Positions 1 to 8,532 of a stretch of DNA of 64,000 nt are shown one piece after another; position 1 is the first letter of the stretch; each line of letters begins with the position of its first letter. The stretch covers positions 434,001 to 498,000 of the forward strand of contig NZ_JABJVN010000001.1 in the NCBI RefSeq assembly GCF_013618475.1, written 5' to 3'. Source of the DNA: Saccharibacillus deserti (lineage in GTDB: Bacteria; Bacillota; Bacilli; Paenibacillales; Paenibacillaceae). The translations under genes were made by a program, and so were the position numbers. The notes under the pieces are model-generated. The model was not told the DNA's origin and ran no database searches. It was given only the letters and a program-made list of their open reading frames with translations.

Positions 1-192
1 CTTGTCGAGCGGGAAATGGAACGAATCGAAGCGGTATCGCGTTTCAGGTCGGCGGAGAAAGCCCTCGACGATCTGCTCTTTGAAATGTCGGAGACGATCG
101 CCTATTCGGTTTCTTCGAGTATCAAGGTACCGGGGAACGATCCCCTGCCGAAATCAGGCTGCGGAAGCGGCGGCTCATGCGGCTGCGGCTAA
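1..192 (+). CDS. ylbF: YlbF/RicF family protein, C-terminal part
   Basis: The gene enters from the left edge, so only the last 63 residues are present. They form an amphipathic helix (EREMERIEAVSRFRSAEKALDD begins it) followed by a short tail rich in Gly and Cys (SGCGSGGSCGCG). In Bacillus, YlbF (RicF) joins YmcA and YaaT in the RicAFT complex, which binds Fe-S clusters and steers RNase Y-dependent mRNA processing and the phosphorelay. The Cys-rich end fits cluster binding. Assignment rests on this tail and on ylbG lying 39 bases downstream, the same pair as in Bacillus. Confidence 0.8.
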   Translation, partial: LVEREMERIEAVSRFRSAEKALDDLLFEMSETIAYSVSSSIKVPGNDPLPKSGCGSGGSCGCG

Positions 193-231
193 GATGCCCG
201 CGGGTTATTACAGAAAGAAGGTGCGAGCATC

Positions 232-516
232 ATGGTTCCTGAACGTATAGGTTATATTGTATGGGTCAACGACCTGAAAGCGGCGCGGAATTTGGAGAAA
301 TACGGTACGCTTCATTACGTATCGCGCCGCATGCATTATGCCGTCGTCTACCTCAATGCCGATCGGGCGGAAGAGACGGCCAAGCATATGCGCAGGCTCT
401 CTTATGTTCGTAAGATCGAAAGATCGCATCGAACGGATCTCAAAACGGATTACGGCAGCAAGTTTCCGGAAGAAGCTCCGCTGGAGCTTCCGGATTCCGA
501 AGCCTTGTCGAGCTGA
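232..516 (+). CDS. ylbG: YlbG family protein (DUF2129)
   Basis: A 94-residue cytoplasmic protein of unknown function. The pattern GYIVWVNDLKAARNLEKYG followed by LHYVSRRMHYAVVYLN matches the YlbG family, whose members are about 80-90 residues long and always small, basic and soluble. The start ATG follows a purine-rich stretch (agaaagaagg). It directly follows ylbF, as in Bacillus, and the pair ends in a strong terminator. No catalytic residues can be named; the tail after residue 75 is acidic and variable. Confidence 0.85.
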   Translation: MVPERIGYIVWVNDLKAARNLEKYGTLHYVSRRMHYAVVYLNADRAEETAKHMRRLSYVRKIERSHRTDLKTDYGSKFPEEAPLELPDSEALSS

Positions 517-534
517 TACCGGCCGACGCCCATG

Positions 535-575
535 GAAGAAGCGGCCCGAACCGGGCCGCTTCTTCTGTACCTTTT
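535..575 (+). terminator. Rho-independent terminator of ylbF-ylbG
   Basis: A 13-bp perfect stem (535-547 pairs with 553-565, GAAGAAGCGGCCC in the left arm) with a 5-base loop, followed by a T-rich stretch (571-575). It lies 19 bases after the ylbG stop. Confidence 0.9.
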
Positions 576-604
576 TGACGGAAAATTAGCTTTTCTTGAA
601 TGTC

Positions 605-633
605 TTGTATAAATTAGAGGCATGATGTAATAT
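605..633 (+). promoter_or_regulatory. Sigma-A-type promoter for the 665 gene pair
   Basis: TTGTAT at 605-610 and TAATAT at 628-633 are separated by exactly 17 bases. It lies just after the ylbG terminator and 32 bases before the first ATG of the following small gene. Confidence 0.55.
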
Positions 634-664
634 ACCGGGTATATATACATAGACATAAAGACCT

Positions 665-820
665 ATGAACAAGCTGCAATACGATCTACTGCCGGCAGCT
701 CGCGGAGAAGAGATGTGCGCAGAAGTTCGAATCCGCCGCGGAGCGAACTTGTTCGAGGGTGCCTATGTGTCGAAACAGACCAAGTCGAGTCTCTGGAGAG
801 TGATAAACGGTGCGGGATAA
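665..820 (+). CDS. Small unknown ORF, 51 aa
   Basis: Translates as a 51-residue protein beginning MNKLQYDLLPAARGEEM and ending WRVINGAG. It has no recognisable domain and no strong ribosome-binding site, but it lies at the right distance from a good promoter, uses codons like its neighbours, and its last 11 bases overlap the GTG start of the next gene, an arrangement typical of translational coupling. It may be a leader peptide for the downstream gene or a short protein in its own right. No homologue is recognised. Confidence 0.4.
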   Translation: MNKLQYDLLPAARGEEMCAEVRIRRGANLFEGAYVSKQTKSSLWRVINGAG

Positions 821-1247
821 GGCGACGGAACGATGGAGCACTTACGAACCTTTTTTTATCGCTCTCGGCGACAAAAAGGTGGCAGACATCGTCATTACGA
901 ATCATGCCAAAAGCCGTTACGATGATCGGATCGAAAGCGGAGAGAAAAGTGCGGAGGAGATAGCCGCCTGGTTGTGGGAATGTCTGCAGACCAAACGGAT
1001 CGTTTCGTATTACCGCAAAGAAGAAGATGTGTATCTGATCGATGACGACCTTGTCGTCGTAGCGGAATTCGGCGAATTGGCCGGGCCTTATCCGGTCGAA
1101 GGCGGTCCGCTGCACAAGATGATCATTGTCACGTTTCTTGGGAAAATGTCGGAAACCATCGAGCTGCGCGATTTGAAGTCGTATTATTCGTGGCTTCGGC
1201 ATTCCCGGAGAATGACCCTGATGAAGAATGGCCGCAAAAGAAAGTAA
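810..1247 (+). CDS. Conserved-looking hypothetical protein, 145 aa
   Basis: GTG start at 810 with ggagag at 795-800, nine bases upstream. The protein is soluble, with a motif region ITNHAKSRYDDRIESG near residue 32, an acidic middle (EEDVYLIDDDLVVVAEFGELAG) and a very basic C-terminus (RHSRRMTLMKNGRKRK). The NHAxxRYxxR pattern is seen in some small phage and plasmid proteins, but I cannot assign a family. It overlaps the 51-aa ORF upstream and is followed 103 bases later by a LysR gene in the same direction. Confidence 0.6.
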   Translation: MRDKATERWSTYEPFFIALGDKKVADIVITNHAKSRYDDRIESGEKSAEEIAAWLWECLQTKRIVSYYRKEEDVYLIDDDLVVVAEFGELAGPYPVEGGPLHKMIIVTFLGKMSETIELRDLKSYYSWLRHSRRMTLMKNGRKRK

Positions 1248-1350
1248 CACAGAGATGCCGGAATCGGCAGTCGACCGAAGCCGAACAACCGAATACGAAA
1301 GACTGGCGTGGAAATTTCATTTTCACGCTTTTTTTGCGAGGAGGATAACG

Positions 1351-2292
1351 ATGGCGCTTAACTTTCACCAGCTTCATATTTTTCACAGCGTGGCGGAAAA
1401 AGGCAGTTTTTCCGCGGCGGCTGCGGCCATGCATATGACCCAGCCTGCTGTCACGATGCAGATGCAAACGCTTGAAGAATACTTCGGCACGAAACTGCTG
1501 AACCGTTCGACCAAAAAAATCGAGTTGACCGAATCCGGCCGGATCCTGCTGCCTTTCGCGAGGCGCAGCATCGAGCTGATGCGCGAAACGGAAACGGAGA
1601 TGGCCCGCTTCACGCACAAACTCGAAGGCAGGCTGCAGTTGGGAGCAAGCAATACGATTGGCGAATATGTACTGCCTCCGCTGCTTGTTCCGTTCGGCCG
1701 TCAGCATCCGGATATCGCCATTTCGCTGAAAGTCATGAATACCACGCAAATTTTGGATGAAATTGCTCGGCATACGCTGAATTTCGGTCTTGTCGAAGCG
1801 CCTGTCGTACATCCCGACATCATCAGCGAGTCGGTTATGCACGACGAACTTCGCCTGATCGTACCGGCCGGCCACCCGCTTGCTTCAAGGACGGCGGTAA
1901 CGCTCGCCGAAGCTTCGGCGTATCCTTTTGTTCTGCGCGAAGAAGGCTCGGGCACCCGACAGGTGATGGAAGACGAATGGCGGGCGAAAGGCATCGACCC
2001 GCGCAGTTTGCGGACGGTCATGGAGCTCGGCAGTACGGGAGCCGTAAAATCCGCGGTGGAAGCGGGTTTGGGGATCACCATGCTGTCTCCTTCTTCGGTC
2101 AAGCATGAGCTTGCACTCGGTCTGCTGCATGCGGTTTCGGTCGAAGATGCGTCCTTCAAGCGCCGCTTCTATTCGGTTCGCTTGAAGTCGACGCTGCTGC
2201 CTATAGCCGCCGTGGCTTTTTTGGATTTTCTGCGGAAGCACCAGTTTGGAGAAGCGGCCGTGAAAGGAGAGTGTATCCATGACGAACCCTGA
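1351..2292 (+). CDS. LysR-family transcriptional regulator
   Basis: A 313-residue LysR-type regulator. The winged helix-turn-helix occupies about residues 1-60 (FHQLHIFHSVAEKGSFSAAA, then MTQPAVTMQMQTLE), followed by a linker helix and a periplasmic-binding-like effector domain (about 90-300). The ATG at 1351 is preferred over an upstream in-frame ATG at 1228 because gaggagg lies at 1339-1345 and family members begin at this helix. The effector domain resembles the CysL/CbbR branch, but the ligand cannot be told. Its end overlaps the downstream PHP gene by 14 bases, so the two are co-translated. Confidence 0.9.
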   Translation: MALNFHQLHIFHSVAEKGSFSAAAAAMHMTQPAVTMQMQTLEEYFGTKLLNRSTKKIELTESGRILLPFARRSIELMRETETEMARFTHKLEGRLQLGASNTIGEYVLPPLLVPFGRQHPDIAISLKVMNTTQILDEIARHTLNFGLVEAPVVHPDIISESVMHDELRLIVPAGHPLASRTAVTLAEASAYPFVLREEGSGTRQVMEDEWRAKGIDPRSLRTVMELGSTGAVKSAVEAGLGITMLSPSSVKHELALGLLHAVSVEDASFKRRFYSVRLKSTLLPIAAVAFLDFLRKHQFGEAAVKGECIHDEP

Positions 2293-3154
2293 CAAAAATG
2301 CAAGGTTGTACGATTTGCATATGCACAGCACCTCTTCGGACGGAATGGGTACGCCGACCGAGCTCGTGAGGCTTGCCGCCGAGCGCGGGCTGGCGGGGCT
2401 GGCTCTGACGGATCACGATACGACGGCGGGGATCGCCGAGGCGGCGGAAGCGGCTTTGATCGCGGGACTGGATTTTATTCCGGGTGTGGAAATCAGCACG
2501 CGGGCCGGCGGCAAGGATATTCATATGCTGGGCTACTATTTTGATCCTGCGGACCCGAAGTTCGGAGAACGCCTGGCGGAACTCCGCGGCGTGCGCGACC
2601 GGCGCAACGACTTGATCCTGAAGCGGCTGCGGGAGCTGGGCGCCGAGATTACGCTCGAGGAAGTTCGGGAACGCGGCGACCGCCCGCTGAAGCCGGGCGA
2701 GAGCGTGGGCCGTCCGCATATGGCGGACGTGCTCGTTCGAAAAGGATATGCCGTCGACCTGCGCGACGCGTTCGACAAGTACCTGGCCGAAGGCGCGGCC
2801 GCTTACGTCTCGCCGCCGCGGATCACGCCTTCGGATGCGGCGCGGTGGATTCGGGAAGCGGGCGGTGTGCCGGTATTGGCCCATCCGGGTCTTTACGGCG
2901 ATGACGGGCTGGTCCGCGAGGTACTGCGGGAAGCGCAGCCTGCGGGAATCGAGGTTCGGCATCCCGATCACGGCCCGGAAGCCGAGGAGCGCTATCGGAA
3001 GCTGGCTCGGGAATACGGTCTGCGGATCACGGCGGGATCGGATTATCACGGCGTCCGTCAGGGGAAAGTCTTTCACGGGGAGCTCGGGGCCTATACGGTA
3101 GCAGAAGAGTCGGTTCTGGCTCTTCGCTCCGCCCGGTTTGCTCCGGAAAGCTGA
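2279..3154 (+). CDS. PHP-domain phosphoesterase (RNase AM / YciV type)
   Basis: A 291-residue metal-dependent phosphoesterase of the polymerase-and-histidinol-phosphatase fold. Metal ligands are visible in order: DLHMHSTSSDG (about residue 12), LTDHDT (about 43), PGVEIS, HMLGYYF, the HPG of PVLAHPGLYG and SDYHG near the C-terminus. Relatives of this size (E. coli YciV/RnaAM, Chromobacterium Cv1693) hydrolyse 3',5'-nucleoside bisphosphate or trim short 5' ends of RNA, so a nucleotide- or RNA-end role is likely. It overlaps the LysR gene and ends at a bidirectional terminator. Confidence 0.85.
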   Translation: MTNPDKNARLYDLHMHSTSSDGMGTPTELVRLAAERGLAGLALTDHDTTAGIAEAAEAALIAGLDFIPGVEISTRAGGKDIHMLGYYFDPADPKFGERLAELRGVRDRRNDLILKRLRELGAEITLEEVRERGDRPLKPGESVGRPHMADVLVRKGYAVDLRDAFDKYLAEGAAAYVSPPRITPSDAARWIREAGGVPVLAHPGLYGDDGLVREVLREAQPAGIEVRHPDHGPEAEERYRKLAREYGLRITAGSDYHGVRQGKVFHGELGAYTVAEESVLALRSARFAPES

Positions 3155-3250
3155 AGCCGGCGGGCTTGTCAGCGTCTTCGGACGGGACCGTATCCGGCGG
3201 GTTTGACCGCCGGTCTGCGCAGATTTATCTATGGGCAATCGGGGAAAATG

Positions 3251-3291
3251 AAAAAAGGCCGGATTCCGCGATGCGGAATCCGGCCTTTTTT
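3251..3291. terminator. Bidirectional terminator between PHP gene and rqcH
   Basis: A near-perfect hairpin with arms AAAGGCCGGATTCCGC and GCGGAATCCGGCCTTT, an A-tract on the left and a T-tract on the right, placed between convergent genes, so it can stop transcription from both sides. Confidence 0.85.
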
Positions 3292-3336
3292 GAAGCGTGC
3301 GGAAGGGAAGGTTCAAGCCGCCGGGTCAAGTCCGTT

Positions 3337-5097
3337 TCAGGCGTTTTTTACCGTGTTTGGCAGAGCCTTGACCAGATCTTCGTCGGGTGTGACAAACAGC
3401 GTTTTCTGGTGATCGTAAATTACGAAACCGGGCTTGGAGCCGCTCGGTTTGCGTACGTGGCGGATCTGCGTCGTGTCTACCGGCACGCTGCTGGAATGCT
3501 TGGCCTGGCTGAAGAAAGCGGCGAGCTGCGCGGCTTCGTTCAACGTGGCTTCGCCGTATTCCGCGCTGCGGATCAGGACGTGCGAACCCGGAATGTCTTT
3601 GGTATGCAGCCAGGTGTCGCTGGAATGCGCCAGACGGTTCGTGATGAACTCGTTTTGCAGATTGTTTTTGCCGACGTAAATCTCGATGCCTTCCGAGGAC
3701 GTGTACAGATGCAGGGTCGGCTTGTCGTTTTTCTTTTTCTTTTTGGCGCCGCGCGGAACGCGGCTGCGCACATAACCCTGTTCCGCAAGTTCCGCCCGGA
3801 TCTCGTCGACGTCGCGCAGCGAAGCGTCGTTTAGCTGCTGCAGCAGATTGTCCATATAGGCGATTTCTTCGTGCGTTTTTTTGATCTGTTCGTCGATGAC
3901 GGCCAGACTGTTTTTGTATTTGTTGTACTTTTTGAAATAACGCTGGGCATTGTCCGAAGGTCCGCTGAGCGGATCAAGCGTAATCTTGATCTCGCGCTGC
4001 TCCTCGTCGTAGAAATTGGCCAGTTCAATCTCTTTCATGCCTTTTTTCAGCAGATGCAGCGACGCGAAGAGCAGTTCGCCTTTGATCCGGTACTGCTCGG
4101 CGTCCTGCGCTTCTTCCAGATCTTTATCCAGATGATCAAGCTTTTTGACATTTTTGCCGCGTTCGTTCTGCAGGAATTTGATCAGGTCGCCGACTTTTTG
4201 CTTGACCGTGTCGCGGTCGGCTTTGTCTCCGTAATAATGCTCCATGCAGAGGCTGATCGAATCGAACGTGCGGCGTTCTTCTTCGATCAAGGTGAGCGGA
4301 ACGGCGGAGAAGACCAGTTTGCCGCGCGCGTTGAGTCCGGTGCACGGAGCGAAGCGTCCTTCGCGCACGCCGGTCATCAGTTCGTCGAACGCCTTCCAGA
4401 TCGCGGACACGTCCGGCTCGCCTGCCGAAGCGGTTTCACCCGCAGCGTGACTCGCCCGGTTCATCACTTCCTGGGCGATCAGCGGACTGAGGCCGGTATA
4501 GGTCTCGACGAGCCGGTTCACGGGCGTATCCGCGATATTCCCGTTCCATTTTTGCTTGAACGTTTCTTCGGCGGTCTCCAGCGGATTGAGCTTGTTCTGC
4601 TGCGGAGGTTCCTGATACTGGATGCCCGGCATTACAATACGATAGCTGCTGATCGCCGGGGTGACATGGTGAATGCCGTCCAGGATAGTCTCCGTCGCGG
4701 CGTCAAGCAGAATGATATTGCTGTGACGGCCCATCAGCTCGACGACAAGCTTTTTGAGCGATACGTCGCCCACTTCGTCCCGCTGCCGGATCCAGAAGTG
4801 GAGAATACGCTCCATGCCGACCTGTTCGATTTTTTCGATCAAACCGCCTTCGCAGTGTTTGCGCAGCAGCATGCAGAACATCGGCGCTTCGGGCGGATTC
4901 ATGTACGATTGTTCGGTGAATTGAATCCGCGGATAAGTCAGGCTGGCGGACAGCAGCAGTTTCTTGTTGCCTTCGCGGGAACGGATCTGAAAAATGATAT
5001 CGCTGCCCGAAGGTTGATGTACTTTGCTGATACGGGCTCCTTGAAGCGAAGCCAGCTCGGCGGCGATTGCGCGTGTAACGATTCCATCCAATGCCAT
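3337..5097 (-). CDS. rqcH: RqcH, ribosome quality-control NFACT protein
   Basis: A 586-residue NFACT protein (older names YloA, fibronectin-binding-like). It binds obstructed 50S subunits carrying peptidyl-tRNA and recruits tRNA-Ala to add C-terminal alanine tails that mark nascent chains for degradation. The NFACT-N domain (MALDGIVTRAIAAEL at the start), a coiled-coil middle (about 300-430) and the NFACT-R domain (LHLYTSSEGIEIYVGKNN, then DTWLHTKDIPGSHVLI) are all present. The usual Asp-Arg pair of NFACT-N, near residues 97-98 in B. subtilis, reads Glu96-Arg97 here. It is monocistronic and faces the PHP gene. Confidence 0.93.
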   Translation of the reverse strand: MALDGIVTRAIAAELASLQGARISKVHQPSGSDIIFQIRSREGNKKLLLSASLTYPRIQFTEQSYMNPPEAPMFCMLLRKHCEGGLIEKIEQVGMERILHFWIRQRDEVGDVSLKKLVVELMGRHSNIILLDAATETILDGIHHVTPAISSYRIVMPGIQYQEPPQQNKLNPLETAEETFKQKWNGNIADTPVNRLVETYTGLSPLIAQEVMNRASHAAGETASAGEPDVSAIWKAFDELMTGVREGRFAPCTGLNARGKLVFSAVPLTLIEEERRTFDSISLCMEHYYGDKADRDTVKQKVGDLIKFLQNERGKNVKKLDHLDKDLEEAQDAEQYRIKGELLFASLHLLKKGMKEIELANFYDEEQREIKITLDPLSGPSDNAQRYFKKYNKYKNSLAVIDEQIKKTHEEIAYMDNLLQQLNDASLRDVDEIRAELAEQGYVRSRVPRGAKKKKKNDKPTLHLYTSSEGIEIYVGKNNLQNEFITNRLAHSSDTWLHTKDIPGSHVLIRSAEYGEATLNEAAQLAAFFSQAKHSSSVPVDTTQIRHVRKPSGSKPGFVIYDHQKTLFVTPDEDLVKALPNTVKNA

Positions 5098-5343
5098 CTA
5101 TAACGACCTTCTTTCTGTAACATCCAATTGTAGAAGCGGTGCGCCGCGCGGAAAAATACAAAGTTTCACGCATAAAATCAATAGCAATCGCGCGGGGGTT
5201 CGGGTATCTTAGTTAATGTAGCTTTCGCAAATGGGCGCGGCAAGATCTATATTGAGCGAAGCCGGCACTTTCGTCAACTTTTCGCAGCGGGCGAAACGGA
5301 CGAGAGCGCCGGTCTCGAAACCGATAAGGAGTGGAAATACGTA

Positions 5344-6180
5344 ATGGAATTTACCAAAATGCACGGACTGGGCAACGACTTTGTGATCGTATACGGGGAA
5401 AAGGAACTTCCGGCAGACGCGGCGGAGCAGGCTGTTAAAGTATGCGACCGTTTCTTCGGCGTGGGAGCGGACGGTCTCGTCTATATTCTGCCTTCGGAAA
5501 AAGCGGACTTCATGATGCGCATCATGAACTCGGACGGATCGGAAGCCGAGCAGTGCGGGAACGCGATTCGCTGCGTCGCCAAATACGTCTACGACCACAA
5601 GCTCGCCGCAGGCGAGAGCCTGACGATCGAAACGATCGGCGCGGGTGTACAGCCGCTGACTATCCAGGCGGAGAACGGCGCTGCACAGACCGTGCGCGTC
5701 GATATGGGAGCCCCGATTCTCGAAGGCGCCAAGATTCCGGTCGCGGTGGACGGCGAACCGGTCGTCGACCAACCGATCGAAGCGCTGGGCGAGAACTTCC
5801 GCTTTACTGCCGTATCGATGGGCAATCCGCACTGCGTCATCTATGTGGACGACGCGGTCAACTTCGACCTCGCCAAATGGGGACCGGTCCTGGAAAAGCA
5901 TCCGCTGTTCCCCAAGAAAGTGAACGTCGAATTTGCGACCGTAAACAGTCGGGAGCAGATCGATATGCGCGTTTGGGAACGCGGAGCGGGACCTACCCTG
6001 GCCTGCGGAACCGGCGCCTGCGCGACGCTCGTTTCTTCCGTTCTGAACGGACTCAGCGGACGCGAAGCGACCGTCTCGCTCAAGGGCGGCGATCTGTTCA
6101 TCGAATGGAACGAATCCGACAATCACGTCTACATGACCGGACCGGCGGCGTTTGTCTACACGGGCAAACTGACCGACTGA
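5344..6180 (+). CDS. dapF: Diaminopimelate epimerase
   Basis: A 278-residue cytoplasmic enzyme that interconverts LL- and meso-diaminopimelate, the last step before lysine and the peptidoglycan cross-linking residue. Both catalytic cysteines are visible: Cys71 in NSDGSEAEQCGNAIRC and the second in TLACGTGACATL near residue 220. Length is normal for the family and aaggag lies 8-9 bases before the ATG. It is flanked by rqcH on the other strand and by its own terminator, so it appears monocistronic. Confidence 0.95.
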   Translation: MEFTKMHGLGNDFVIVYGEKELPADAAEQAVKVCDRFFGVGADGLVYILPSEKADFMMRIMNSDGSEAEQCGNAIRCVAKYVYDHKLAAGESLTIETIGAGVQPLTIQAENGAAQTVRVDMGAPILEGAKIPVAVDGEPVVDQPIEALGENFRFTAVSMGNPHCVIYVDDAVNFDLAKWGPVLEKHPLFPKKVNVEFATVNSREQIDMRVWERGAGPTLACGTGACATLVSSVLNGLSGREATVSLKGGDLFIEWNESDNHVYMTGPAAFVYTGKLTD

Positions 6181-6267
6181 CCGAGAAATAGGCCGATCCC
6201 AATCCAAAGACCGCAGAAAACGCGGAGCAGCCGTCTTTGCTTCTCAAGGTGAGGAGAACCAAGGCGG

Positions 6268-6292
6268 AGCGCCGCGGATCCGCGGTTTTTTG
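6268..6292 (+). terminator. Terminator of dapF
   Basis: CCGCG (6272-6276) pairs with CGCGG (6281-6285) around a GATC loop, followed by six T residues. Confidence 0.65.
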
Positions 6293-6358
6293 GTTTGTTT
6301 GCGGACAGTGTGCGCCGTTACGGGCGGGGGGAATGTTTTGTGCCGTACGGGACGCAAA

Positions 6359-6390
6359 GAAACGCTTTTCCGGTTAAGGAAAAGCGTCTT
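6359..6390 (-). terminator. Terminator of the ring-cleaving dioxygenase gene
   Basis: A 10-bp perfect stem (6362-6371 with 6378-6387, arm ACGCTTTTCC) and a 6-base loop lie 35 bases after the stop of the minus-strand gene. The T-tract on that strand is short and interrupted. Confidence 0.55.
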
Positions 6391-6421
6391 GCATCGCGGT
6401 TTACGCGTAAAAGCGGAAGCG

Positions 6422-7387
6422 TCAAAGTTCGAGCGGCCGAAGCTTCGCTTCGATTTCGGCGCGGCGGGGTTCGAGGAAAGAAGGCAGACCGAGCTTTTCG
6501 CCCAGCGATTCCAGCGGTTCGTCGATATCGAATCCCGGGGTATCGGTCGAAAGCTCGAACAGGATCCCGTTCGGTTCGCGGAAATACAAAGCGCGGAAAT
6601 AGTCGCGATCGACCCGGCCGGAATTGGGCAGACCGCTCGCCGCGATCCGATCGATCCATTTGGCATATTCGTCTTCGTTCGGGATCCGGAACGCGACATG
6701 GTGGGCGCCTCCGCGACCCAACCGGAATTTCGGCAGGTCCGGACGGGCTTCCAGATGCACTTCCGCCCCCGAACCTCCTTCGCCGGTCGCAAATACTTCA
6801 AGATCCGCAAAGTCGCCTGCGGGAGACGGATAGGTACCGACTTTGCGGAAACCCATCAATTGAGTCAGGACCAGGGCGGTAGGTTTGGGATCGGCGACCG
6901 TCAGTGTAACGGGCCCCAAGCCGACGATCGCGTGTTCCAGCGGGATCCCTTCCGCATGCCAGGGCTGCCCCGGAGCTACGCCGGTTTCGCCGTCGTCCGC
7001 GACAAGAATCAGGCGGGTTCCTTCGAAATCTTCAAAAGGAAGAACGGCGCGGTTTGCCCGGCTGCCGATTTCCCCGTGGGCAATGCCGAGCGAGTCGAAA
7101 CGGGCGGCCCAGAATTCGAGCGATGCGGACGAGGGCACGCGAAGCGAAGTGGACGAGATGCTCGATACCCCCTGGTAAGAGGGGCCGATTCCCGGATAAT
7201 CGAAATACGTAATCTCCGTACCGGGATTGGCTGCGGCGTCGCCGTAGAACAGGTGATAGGACGTCGTGTTATCCTGGTTGACCGATTTTTTGACCAGACG
7301 CATCCCGAGCACCCGTGTGAAAAAATCGAAATTGTTCTCGGCTTTGCCGGTCATCAGCGAGACATGGTGCTGTCCGAGCAGCTGCAT
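6422..7387 (-). CDS. Ring-cleaving dioxygenase, MhqO/MhqA type
   Basis: A 321-residue protein made of two glyoxalase/dioxygenase (VOC) domains. Metal ligands expected for the family are in place: GQHHVSLMTG at the start, GGAHHVAFRIP near residue 217 and ILFELSTDTPGF near 270. Bacillus MhqA/MhqE/MhqO proteins protect against quinones and catechols, probably by ring opening. The ATG at 7387 is chosen over an upstream one at 7429 because aaaggagagg precedes it. The promoter holds an MhqR-type operator, which supports the quinone-response role. The exact substrate is unknown. Confidence 0.88.
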   Translation of the reverse strand: MQLLGQHHVSLMTGKAENNFDFFTRVLGMRLVKKSVNQDNTTSYHLFYGDAAANPGTEITYFDYPGIGPSYQGVSSISSTSLRVPSSASLEFWAARFDSLGIAHGEIGSRANRAVLPFEDFEGTRLILVADDGETGVAPGQPWHAEGIPLEHAIVGLGPVTLTVADPKPTALVLTQLMGFRKVGTYPSPAGDFADLEVFATGEGGSGAEVHLEARPDLPKFRLGRGGAHHVAFRIPNEDEYAKWIDRIAASGLPNSGRVDRDYFRALYFREPNGILFELSTDTPGFDIDEPLESLGEKLGLPSFLEPRRAEIEAKLRPLEL

Positions 7388-7464
7388 AGTGAACCTCTCC
7401 TTTAAATAAGTCGCAATAAAAAGCGCCAAAATACTATTTATATTAAAGTTGCTTTATTAATTTC

Positions 7465-7493
7465 AGTATATATCTTGAATTGAAGATAGTCAA
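7465..7493 (-). promoter_or_regulatory. Promoter with embedded MhqR-type operator
   Basis: On the minus strand TTGACT (7488-7493) and TATACT (7465-7470) are 17 bases apart. The palindrome TATCTTGAATTGAAGATA at 7471-7488 fills the spacer and resembles the Bacillus MhqR box (TATCTCGAATTCGAGATA, from memory). A MarR-type repressor bound there would block polymerase directly. It drives the dioxygenase gene; no mhqR gene lies in the window. Confidence 0.7.
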
Positions 7494-7571
7494 GCTTCAA
7501 ACCGGAATTTGCAAACCGGCGCGATTCCCCTTGTTTCGGTTTGCATAATCCATTAAAATAGGGTAACGGAT

Positions 7572-8468
7572 GTGATGACGATGTCTTACAGCATGACCGG
7601 ATACGGTCAATCCGCCATCCAGCAGAGCGGATACAAAATTCAATTTGAGGTCAAGTCCGTCAATCATCGCTACTGCGAAGTCGTACTGCGGATGCCCCGG
7701 GAATGGAACGGTTTTGAGGAAGGTCTCCGGCGGCTCGTACAGCAGCATATGAGGCGTGGACGGATTGATGTGTACATCACGAGGGAAAGCGAATCGCAGG
7801 GAAACGCGATGACGCTCAACCGTGCGGCGGCGGAATCTTATATCCGTGCCGCGCGCGAGTTGGAACAAGCTTACGGCATTGACGGACGTCTGGGCGCGGC
7901 GGAAATTCTGTCGCTGCCGGACGTCATGGTTTCCGCTGCCGCGCCGCTTGAACCCAGCGATAGTACGGATTGGGAACAGGTGCTTCAGCAGGGTCTCGGG
8001 CTGGCGCTGGCGGAGATTGTAGCGATGCGGGGGTCGGAAGGCACGTATTTGGCCCGCGACTGCCGCCTGAGACTTGAGAATTTGCAGGCCGCCCATCAAG
8101 AACTTGTCCGGCTGGCTCCTCTGGTGGTCGAAGACTACCGGACCAAACTGCGTCAGCGTCTTGTCGAGCTGCAGGACGGAAGTTTTGCGCTGGATGAGCA
8201 GCGGCTCGGTATGGAGGTGGCCCTTTTTGCCGACCGCTGCAGTATCGATGAAGAACTGGCGAGGCTGGGCAGTCATTTCGTCCAGTGTTCGGAGCTGCTG
8301 GTCAGCAACGAACCCAAAGGACGCAAACTGGATTTCTTGATTCAGGAAATGAATAGAGAGGTCAATACGATCGGCTCGAAGGCGAATCATCTGGCGCTCG
8401 GAGGCCATGTCGTCGGGATGAAGGCGGAGCTCGAGAAAATGCGCGAGCAGGCCGCCAATCTCGAATAA
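7572..8468 (+). CDS. yicC: YicC family endoribonuclease-like protein
   Basis: A 298-residue cytoplasmic protein of the YicC/YloC family, whose E. coli member is an endoribonuclease that helps degrade small RNAs. The family signature SMTGYGQS is at the N-terminus and the conserved C-terminal DUF1732 region (KGRKLDFLIQEMNREVNTIGSKAN) is intact. Three starts are close together (GTG 7572, ATG 7575, ATG 7581) and no ribosome-binding site decides between them. It heads the remA-gmk-rpoZ operon order seen across Bacillales. Confidence 0.9.
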   Translation: MMTMSYSMTGYGQSAIQQSGYKIQFEVKSVNHRYCEVVLRMPREWNGFEEGLRRLVQQHMRRGRIDVYITRESESQGNAMTLNRAAAESYIRAARELEQAYGIDGRLGAAEILSLPDVMVSAAAPLEPSDSTDWEQVLQQGLGLALAEIVAMRGSEGTYLARDCRLRLENLQAAHQELVRLAPLVVEDYRTKLRQRLVELQDGSFALDEQRLGMEVALFADRCSIDEELARLGSHFVQCSELLVSNEPKGRKLDFLIQEMNREVNTIGSKANHLALGGHVVGMKAELEKMREQAANLE

Positions 8469-8532
8469 CGGCCGGGCGCTGGTCCGACTTACAGAAAAAG
8501 AACCGAACTTAGATTAGGGGGAAAACCTGGAC

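Noticed and set aside
3871-5103. 410-codon frame on the plus strand
   Set aside because: Antisense shadow of rqcH.
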